DNA from: Bisbaumannia salifodinae
GTDB lineage: Bacteria; Pseudomonadota; Gammaproteobacteria; Pseudomonadales; Halomonadaceae
DNA: 64,000 bases
Reading direction: 5' to 3' (one strand)
Assembly: GCF_039522585.1 (NCBI RefSeq)
Contig: NZ_BAAADR010000014.1
Position numbers and translations under genes: made by a program. The notes under the pieces were generated by a model, which did no database searches, was not told the DNA's origin, and was given only the letters and a program-made list of their open reading frames with translations. Position 1 is the stretch's first letter. Every line of letters starts with the position of its first letter. This document shows, piece by piece, positions 58,318-64,000 of this stretch.

Positions 58318-59694
58318 CTAAGGAGTCGCGATCACCAGGCGATTACGGCCGCCATGCTTGGCTTGATACAGGGCTTCGTCGGCGCTGCGCATCAGCCGCT
58401 GGTAGTCGGGGTGGCCGTTATGCAGGGCCAGGCCCAGGCTGACGGTGACCTCGATCAGGGCATCCGCCGCCACCAGGAAGTCCTCCGCCTCCACCTGGCG
58501 CCGCAACCGTTCGGCGAACAGCCGGGCCCGCTCGGCGTCGGTGTCCACCACCACGATCAAAAACTCCTCGCCCCCCAGGCGGAAGAGGTAGTCGCCGCCT
58601 CGGGTATTGCGATCCAGCAGCGCCGCCATCTGCTGCAGCACCTGGTCACCGGCCTCGTGGCCATGGGTGTCGTTGATGCGCTTGAAGTGATCGATATCCA
58701 CCATCAGCAGGGCGAAGGTCTTGCCGGCGGCGCGGCTCATCTCCAGCTCGCGGTTGAGCACCACCGGCAGGAACTTGCGGTTGAGCAGCTTGGTCAGGGT
58801 ATCGCGCCCCGCCTCGAGCCCCGCGGCGCGCTCCAGCAGGCCGTTGAGCAGCAGATGGATGGAGCGGGTCCCCTCGCGAATCTCGGTGAGATGGCGCATC
58901 GCCTGCCGGCGATCCTCCCCGGCGATGGCGGGCAGCAGCGTCTGGTCGATACGGGCGATGGTATCGCTGATGGCGCGGATCTCCTGCACTCCCTCGAAGG
59001 CGTGCATCGCCTTGTGGTGATACCAGAGCCCGAACTCCGAGGCGGCGAGCCGTGGCAGGGCCTCGGTGTCCTGGGCCGCGGCCACGGCGAACATCAGGTC
59101 ATTCTCCCAGTCCAGCAGGGCGGCGCGCTGACGCTCCCGCTCGCTGCCCAGGTTCTGGGTCAGGGAGAACAGCCGATAGGCCTCCTCGGTGCGGGCATTG
59201 CGATCATTGGCCAGGGAGTAGGCATGGCTCATGATCTCCATGGCCATATCGATATTGTCCGAGGCATAGATGGCGGCCTGGCCCTGTAGGGCGGGGTCGG
59301 CCAGTCGCTCGGCGAAGAAGCCATAGAGGCGCTGCTTGAGGTGACGGGCACCGCTCAACACCAGGTTGACCGGAATATCGACCCGGGCATGCACCTGGCC
59401 GATCTGCTCCTGCTGGCGAATCAGGGTCTCCAGGGCCTCACCCCGGGTATTGCCCATCGCGAAGAGGCGGGTGAGCCAGCGCTGCATCGACGGGTGCAGG
59501 CGCTCCTTGACCTGCTCATTGGAGAGAAACAGCGAGGCGTGGGGATCCTCCAGCATGGTGGCATAGAAATGGCTGGCCAGCTCCTCCGTGTGGGCCGCCA
59601 CGATGGCCTCCACCTGCCGACGCAGGCTGTCCGTGAAGCGGCCAAGCAGCTGTTGCCAACCCGCCACCAGTTGGCAGTAGTCCTGGTAATGCAT
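58318..59694 (-). CDS. dosC: Globin-coupled diguanylate cyclase (DosC-like)
   Basis: A 458-residue oxygen sensor, the same length and order as E. coli DosC (460). The N-terminal globin domain keeps the proximal histidine H102 (in QVHARVDIPV) and distal tyrosine Y44 (SHFYATML). A middle helical domain follows, then GGDEF: VDIDHFKRIND, the active-site GGEEF at 374-378 and the inhibitory RxxD (RGGD, 365-368). It should make cyclic di-GMP under heme/oxygen control. AAGGTGA precedes ATG 59694. Confidence 0.92.
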   Translation of the reverse strand: MHYQDYCQLVAGWQQLLGRFTDSLRRQVEAIVAAHTEELASHFYATMLEDPHASLFLSNEQVKERLHPSMQRWLTRLFAMGNTRGEALETLIRQQEQIGQVHARVDIPVNLVLSGARHLKQRLYGFFAERLADPALQGQAAIYASDNIDMAMEIMSHAYSLANDRNARTEEAYRLFSLTQNLGSERERQRAALLDWENDLMFAVAAAQDTEALPRLAASEFGLWYHHKAMHAFEGVQEIRAISDTIARIDQTLLPAIAGEDRRQAMRHLTEIREGTRSIHLLLNGLLERAAGLEAGRDTLTKLLNRKFLPVVLNRELEMSRAAGKTFALLMVDIDHFKRINDTHGHEAGDQVLQQMAALLDRNTRGGDYLFRLGGEEFLIVVVDTDAERARLFAERLRRQVEAEDFLVAADALIEVTVSLGLALHNGHPDYQRLMRSADEALYQAKHGGRNRLVIATP

Positions 59695-59796
59695 GGGTCA
59701 CCTTGGGTACCGGAAAGGGGCCCGGGGTCACGTTTTCCTGCGACGCACCGGCTAGATATAGTTATCTCGTCTTTTCCGATACAGACTTTAACAAAA

Positions 59797-59826
59797 ATAC
59801 CGGGGCGGATGCCCCGGTATCCTTTT
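59797..59826 (-). terminator. Terminator downstream of ppc
   Basis: A perfect 10-bp stem, ATACCGGGGC and GCCCCGGTAT (59797-59820), with a 4-nt loop. T runs occur on both sides (TTTTTG on the minus strand; CCTTTT on the plus), so it can work in both directions. Confidence 0.9.
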
Positions 59827-59853
59827 CTCACCGAGCGCGATTAAGGCGATGAC

Positions 59854-62502
59854 CTAGCCGGTATTGCGCAGCCCGGCCGAGATGCCAGCCATGGTCACCA
59901 TCAACGCCCGGGAGAGCTCGGGGCTGATGGCACCGTCGGCGTCCCGGTTACGCTGCAAGAGCTCCGCCTGGAGGCCATGCAGGGGGTCGATATAGGGGTT
60001 GCGCACCTCGATGGCCTGGCGAATCAGCGGCGTGTCCTCGAGCAGTTCCCGCTGATCGAGGATCTCCAGCAGTCCCTGATGCAAGCGGACGAAGCGCTCA
60101 CGCAGGGCGGCCCCCAGCTCAAGCAGCGCCGGCTCGTCCACCAGGCGGTGCTCGTAGTAGGCGGCGATCTCCACGTCGGCCTTGGCCAGCAGCATTTCCA
60201 GCATATCCAGGTAGGTGCCGAAGAAGGGCCAGTGGGCGCGCATCTCGCGCAGTCGCTCCAGGCCGCTCTCCTCCGCCAGTCGGGTGGCGAAGGCCTCGCC
60301 GCTGCCCAGCCAGGCGGGTAGCATCAATCGGGTCTGGGTCCAGGCGAAGATCCAGGGGATCGCCCGCAGGGTCTCCACGCCGCCGTCCTGGCGCCGCTTG
60401 GTGGGCCGCGAACCCAGCGGCAGGCGGCCCAGGGAGCCCTCCGGGGTCACCGCCCGGAAGTAGGGCACGAAGTCGGGGTTCTCCCGCACCACCCCCACAT
60501 AGCCGCGGTGGGCGATGCCCGCCAGGCGATCCATCTCCTCGCGCCATTCGGGCTTGGGCGCCGGGGGCGGCAGCAGCGAGGCCTCCAGCACGGCGCAGGC
60601 GTAGATCTCCATGGAGCGCAGGGCGATATCCGGCTGGCCGAACTTGAAGCGGATCATCTCGCCCTGCTCGGTGACCCTCAGGCTGCCATTCACCGAGCCC
60701 GGCGGCTGGGAGAGGATGGCGGCATGGGCCGGGCCGCCGCCGCGGCCCACGGTGCCGCCGCGGCCGTGGAAGAGGGTCAGGTCGACGCCGTGACGCTCGC
60801 AGACCGCCACCAGGGTCTCCTGGGCCCGGTATTGGGCCCAGGCGGCGGCCAGCTGGCCGGCGTCCTTGGCGGAGTCGGAGTAGCCGATCATAACCTCCTG
60901 GCTGTCGCCGGCCAGGGCCCGATAGCCGGGCAGCGCCAGCAGTTGGTCGATCACCTCGCCGGCGCGGTCCAGGTCCGCCAGGGTCTCGAACAGCGGGGCG
61001 ATGGGCAGGCGCACGTCGCCGCCCACCTCCTTCATCAGCAGCGCCACCGCCAGCACGTCGGAGGGCTGGCCGGCCATGGAGATGATGTAGGTGCCCAGCG
61101 CCTCGCGCTGTTCCTGGGCGATGACCCGGAAGGTATCGAGCACCTCATGGGTCTCGGTGGAGCACTCCCAGCGACGCGGGATCAGCGGCCGGTTGGAGGC
61201 GAGTTCCTCGAGCAGGAAGGCCTGGCGCCGGGCTTCGTCCCACTCCCGGTAGTTGCCGAGCCCCAGGTAGTCGCTGAGCTCCTCGAAGACCTGGGCATGG
61301 CGGGCGGCGTCCTGGCGAATGTCCAGCTTGGTCAGGGTGACGCCGAACACCGCCACCCGGCGCAGGGTGTCGAGCAGCACGCCATTGGCGATGGTATCCA
61401 GGCCCACGTCGCATAGGGAACGGTAGCAGGTGAGCAGGGGCGCATAGAGCTGGTCGCGGTTCTCGATGATCGGGCCGCCCTCGTAGGGGCGCCCATCCAG
61501 GCACGCCTTGGCCCAGTCGCGGGTCGCCTCGACCCGGGCGGCCAGGCGCTTGAGCAACGCCCGATAGGGCTCGGCCACGTTGCCCACTTCGGCCTTGAGG
61601 GCGCTGTTGGCCTTCCACATGGAGAGCTCCGCCTTGAGCTGCTCCAGGTCGCGCAGGTAGAGGTCCGCCGCCATCCAGCGTCCCAGCAGCAGCACCTCCC
61701 GGGTCACCTTGGCGGTGACATTGGGGTTGCCGTCCCGGTCGCCGCCCATCCAGGAGGCGAAGCGCAGCGGCGCGGCGTCCAGGGGCAGGCGCTCGCCGGC
61801 CGCCTCCAGCAGCAGATTGTCCAGGTCGCGGTGGAAGTCGGGCACCGCCTGCCACAGGGAGTTCTCGATCACCGCGAAGCCCCACTTGGCCTCGTCCACC
61901 GGCGAGGGGCGCTCGTGGCGGATCTCATCGGTGTGCCAGGCCTGGCTGATCAGCTCCTCCAGGCGCCCCTGGGCGCGGCTGGCCCGCTCCGGGTAGTCGC
62001 CGGAGGCCTCGATGGTGGTCAGGCAGTCGTCGATGGCGTCGTACTTCTGGATCAGGGTGCGGCGGATGACCTCGGTGGGGTGGGCGGTCAGCACCAGTTC
62101 CACGCGCATGCCGGCCAGGGTCTCCACCAGGGTCTGGGCGGAGTAGCCGGACTCCCGGGCCCGGGCCAGCAGCTCGCCGAGCACCGGCTGGCTGCCGGGC
62201 TTGTAGTCCTCCACCCGGCGGAAGCGCGCCCGGTAGTGCTGCTCGGCGATATTGGCCAGGTTGAGGAACTGGTTGAAGGCCCGGGTCACCGGCAGCAGGT
62301 CGCGGTCCGGCAGCCGGCGCAGGTACTCGATCAGCTCGCGGCGGCCCTGGGCATCCCCGGAGCGGCCGCGCTTGGCGAAGGCGCGGATCGCCTCGATGCG
62401 GTCGACGAAGGCCTCACCCAGGTCATCGGCGATGGTGCGCCCCAGGCTATCGCCCAGGATACGCACGTTATCGCGCAGGGATTCGTGCAGGTCGTGACTC
62501 AT
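59854..62502 (-). CDS. ppc: Phosphoenolpyruvate carboxylase
   Basis: An 882-residue enzyme (E. coli 883). Catalytic marks are VLTAHPTEVIRRT with the active histidine near residue 138, GYSDSAKDAG and FHGRGGTVGRGGGP near 570-590. The chain ends in -RNTG, the conserved PEPC C-terminus. It makes oxaloacetate from PEP and bicarbonate to refill the TCA cycle. mazG and relA lie upstream in the same direction with 4-nt overlaps. Confidence 0.97.
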   Translation of the reverse strand: MSHDLHESLRDNVRILGDSLGRTIADDLGEAFVDRIEAIRAFAKRGRSGDAQGRRELIEYLRRLPDRDLLPVTRAFNQFLNLANIAEQHYRARFRRVEDYKPGSQPVLGELLARARESGYSAQTLVETLAGMRVELVLTAHPTEVIRRTLIQKYDAIDDCLTTIEASGDYPERASRAQGRLEELISQAWHTDEIRHERPSPVDEAKWGFAVIENSLWQAVPDFHRDLDNLLLEAAGERLPLDAAPLRFASWMGGDRDGNPNVTAKVTREVLLLGRWMAADLYLRDLEQLKAELSMWKANSALKAEVGNVAEPYRALLKRLAARVEATRDWAKACLDGRPYEGGPIIENRDQLYAPLLTCYRSLCDVGLDTIANGVLLDTLRRVAVFGVTLTKLDIRQDAARHAQVFEELSDYLGLGNYREWDEARRQAFLLEELASNRPLIPRRWECSTETHEVLDTFRVIAQEQREALGTYIISMAGQPSDVLAVALLMKEVGGDVRLPIAPLFETLADLDRAGEVIDQLLALPGYRALAGDSQEVMIGYSDSAKDAGQLAAAWAQYRAQETLVAVCERHGVDLTLFHGRGGTVGRGGGPAHAAILSQPPGSVNGSLRVTEQGEMIRFKFGQPDIALRSMEIYACAVLEASLLPPPAPKPEWREEMDRLAGIAHRGYVGVVRENPDFVPYFRAVTPEGSLGRLPLGSRPTKRRQDGGVETLRAIPWIFAWTQTRLMLPAWLGSGEAFATRLAEESGLERLREMRAHWPFFGTYLDMLEMLLAKADVEIAAYYEHRLVDEPALLELGAALRERFVRLHQGLLEILDQRELLEDTPLIRQAIEVRNPYIDPLHGLQAELLQRNRDADGAISPELSRALMVTMAGISAGLRNTG

Positions 62503-63356
62503 TTGGCTCCCTCCTCGGAATGCGCAGCGGCCGGCTCCTCACGCTTGGCGGCCTGCCAATGATATTCCATCTCCTCCAGGCTCGCCTCGGCGAGACCGTG
62601 GCCCTCGCCGGCCAGGGCCGCTTCCACGCGGCGGAAGCGGCGCTCGAACTTGGTGTTGGTGCCGCGCAGGCACTGCTCGGGGTCGGCCTTGAGCCTGCGG
62701 GCCAGGTTGGTCACCGCGAAGAGCAGGTCGCCCACCTCCTCGGCGGCGTGGCGGCGATCCCCGGCGGCCAGGGCCTCCTCCACCTCATCGAGCTCCTCGC
62801 GGATCTTGGCGATCACGCCGCCCTCGTCGGGCCAGTCGAAGCCGACCCGGGCGGCGCGCTTGGCCAGCTTGGCGGCCCGGGACAGGGCCGGCAGCGCCCT
62901 GGGTACGTCGTCGAGCACCGAATGGGCGTCCCGCTCGGCGCGCTCCTCGGCCTTGAGGCTCTCCCAGCGGGCGTGAACCTGGCGGGTCTCGATCGCCTCG
63001 GCGCTCACCCCGGGAGGCCGCCGCGAGGCCAGGGTGCCCTCGGGGAAGACATGGGGGTGGCGGCGCAACATCTTGGCGGTCAGGGCGTGGACCACGTCAT
63101 GGAAATCGAAGCGCCCCTCCTCGGCCCCGAACTGGGCGTAGTAGACCACCTGGAAGAGCAGGTCGCCGAGCTCGCCGGGCAGCTCCTCATAGGCGCGCCG
63201 TTCGATGGCGTCGGCCACCTCGTAGGCCTCCTCCAGGGTATGCGGCACGATGCTGTCCCAGTCCTGCTTGAGGTCCCAGGGGCAGCCCTGGTCGGCGTCG
63301 CGCAGCACCGCCATCAGGGTCAGCAGGTCATCGAGGCCGTAGCGGGGCTCGCTCAT
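62499..63356 (-). CDS. mazG: Nucleoside triphosphate pyrophosphohydrolase MazG
   Basis: A 285-residue tandem-domain MazG (E. coli 263). Both copies of the EExxE...ExxD metal motif are visible: LEEAYEVADAI...ELGDLLFQ and ELDEVEEAL...EEVGDLLFAV. It removes non-canonical or excess NTPs and lowers (p)ppGpp signals. It overlaps ppc and relA by 4 nt each; relA-mazG order is conserved in gammaproteobacteria. Confidence 0.96.
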   Translation of the reverse strand: MSEPRYGLDDLLTLMAVLRDADQGCPWDLKQDWDSIVPHTLEEAYEVADAIERRAYEELPGELGDLLFQVVYYAQFGAEEGRFDFHDVVHALTAKMLRRHPHVFPEGTLASRRPPGVSAEAIETRQVHARWESLKAEERAERDAHSVLDDVPRALPALSRAAKLAKRAARVGFDWPDEGGVIAKIREELDEVEEALAAGDRRHAAEEVGDLLFAVTNLARRLKADPEQCLRGTNTKFERRFRRVEAALAGEGHGLAEASLEEMEYHWQAAKREEPAAAHSEEGAK

Positions 63357-64000
63357 GCCTTGCCTCCCTTGCCGGTACGCAACCGCTTGACGTCGATCAC
63401 ATTGGGCAACTGCTGGATCCGCGAGAAGAGCCGCCCCAGGGTCTCCAGGCTATCCACCTCCAGGGTGATGGCCAGCCGGGCGATGCCGTCCTCGCTGTCG
63501 GTGCGGGTATTCACCGAGAGCACATTGACCTTCTCGTTGCCCAGCAGGCCGGTGACGTCGCGCAGCAACCCGGAGCGATCCCAGGCCTCGATGACGATAT
63601 CCACCGGGTACTGGGTGCCGGGGCGCTCCCCCCACTCCACCTCGATGATGCGCTGGGGCTCGTCGAGGCGCAGCTGGAGGATATTGGGGCACTCCTGGCG
63701 GTGGATGGTGACCCCGCGCCCCTGGGTGATAAAGCCGACGATGGCCTCCCCGGGCACCGGATGGCAGCAGTTGGCCATGCTGGTCTTGAGGTTGCCCACG
63801 CCGAGCACGGTGATATCGCTCTTGCCGCCCTTGGGCGCCCCCTTGCGGGGCTTGGCCAGCAGCCGGTCGAGCTGCTCCTGGTCATCGGACTCGCCGAACA
63901 GCTGCTGGGCCTGGTGCAGCACCTGGCCGATACGCAGGTCGCCGGCGCCGAGCGCCGCGTACATGTCGTCGGGGCCCTGGTAGTTGACCTTGCGGGCCAG
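63353..64000 (-). CDS. relA: RelA (p)ppGpp synthetase, C-terminal part
   Basis: The frame is open to the right window edge, so only the last 215 or so residues are seen. They include the zinc-finger/RIS part (MANCCHPVPGEAIVGFITQGRG) in short and the ACT domain (WDRSGLLRDVTGLLGNEKVNVL). The synthetase half lies outside. RelA makes (p)ppGpp on stalled ribosomes. The stop overlaps the mazG start. Confidence 0.93.
   Translation of the reverse strand: MARKVNYQGPDDMYAALGAGDLRIGQVLHQAQQLFGESDDQEQLDRLLAKPRKGAPKGGKSDITVLGVGNLKTSMANCCHPVPGEAIVGFITQGRGVTIHRQECPNILQLRLDEPQRIIEVEWGERPGTQYPVDIVIEAWDRSGLLRDVTGLLGNEKVNVLSVNTRTDSEDGIARLAITLEVDSLETLGRLFSRIQQLPNVIDVKRLRTGKGGKA

Noticed and set aside
15231..58353. 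Gene-end repeats as template/variable repeats of a diversity-generating retroelement
   Set aside because: No reverse transcriptase or accessory gene is present, and differences between copies are not limited to adenine positions.

Overview
The window is GC-rich chromosomal DNA with tightly packed operons, many ATGA or TGATG stop/start overlaps and acidic proteins. The gene set (relA-mazG-ppc, ampG, rfaH, proS, topB, polB, TRAP transporter, FNR/ANR-type boxes) points to a gammaproteobacterium, most likely a halomonad (Halomonas or a close relative). This placement is inference from gene content. I see no rRNA, tRNA, CRISPR array, insertion sequence or prophage.

Region 1 (1-15.2 kb) is the standout. 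It is an apparently complete sulfoquinovose (SQ) catabolic island of the sulfo-Entner-Doudoroff type: a LamB-like porin (cut by the left edge), a LacI-family regulator, a TauE/SafE exporter, a GH31 sulfoquinovosidase with the sulfonate-binding R-x-x-W motif, SQ dehydrogenase (SDR), sulfolactaldehyde dehydrogenase, sulfogluconolactonase (SMP-30), an aldose-1-epimerase-like mutarotase, a KDSG aldolase (HpcH/HpaI) and a sulfogluconate dehydratase (IlvD/Edd). A TRAP transporter is divergent from these. Two matching LacI-type operators sit directly downstream of two opposed TTGACA promoters, and a third, weaker copy lies before lacI.

Region 2 (15.2-25.6 kb) holds DNA polymerase II, a DUF411 protein with a 46-residue membrane partner, and a copper block (cupredoxin, response regulator, sensor kinase, CopA, CopB). 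Its two plus-strand promoters share a TTCAG direct repeat with 11-bp period. trxC, a phosphoesterase and a cupin follow.

Region 3 (25.6-38.9 kb) has a gene-poor, AT-richer stretch that may encode a minus-strand small RNA. It is followed by a 3-hydroxyisobutyrate-dehydrogenase-like gene, a structured leader before an 8-oxoguanine-deaminase-like gene plus an NCS2 permease, a MoxR/VWA pair, a SatD/DUF3307 pair, an AmiD-like lipoprotein amidase with 69-bp coding repeats, an XRE-cupin regulator divergent from a BenE-like transporter, and a GNAT/nitrilase pair.

Region 4 (38.9-64 kb) is mostly housekeeping: proS, a lytic transglycosylase, an EAL protein, SlyD-like FKBP, rfaH, ampG, a SEC-C protein, an unknown two-TM protein, an ABC1 kinase, topB, panE, a broken UbiA-type gene, an FNR-boxed heme-binding/DUF2231 pair, a globin-coupled diguanylate cyclase, ppc, mazG and the 3' part of relA.

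A recurrent oddity crosses the whole window. At four genes (polB, benE-like, ampG, the globin diguanylate cyclase) the last roughly 20-95 bp of the coding sequence, including the stop, is repeated one or two times just downstream in the same orientation, in different states of decay. A fifth gene (amiD-like) carries in-frame 69-bp repeats in its 3' end.
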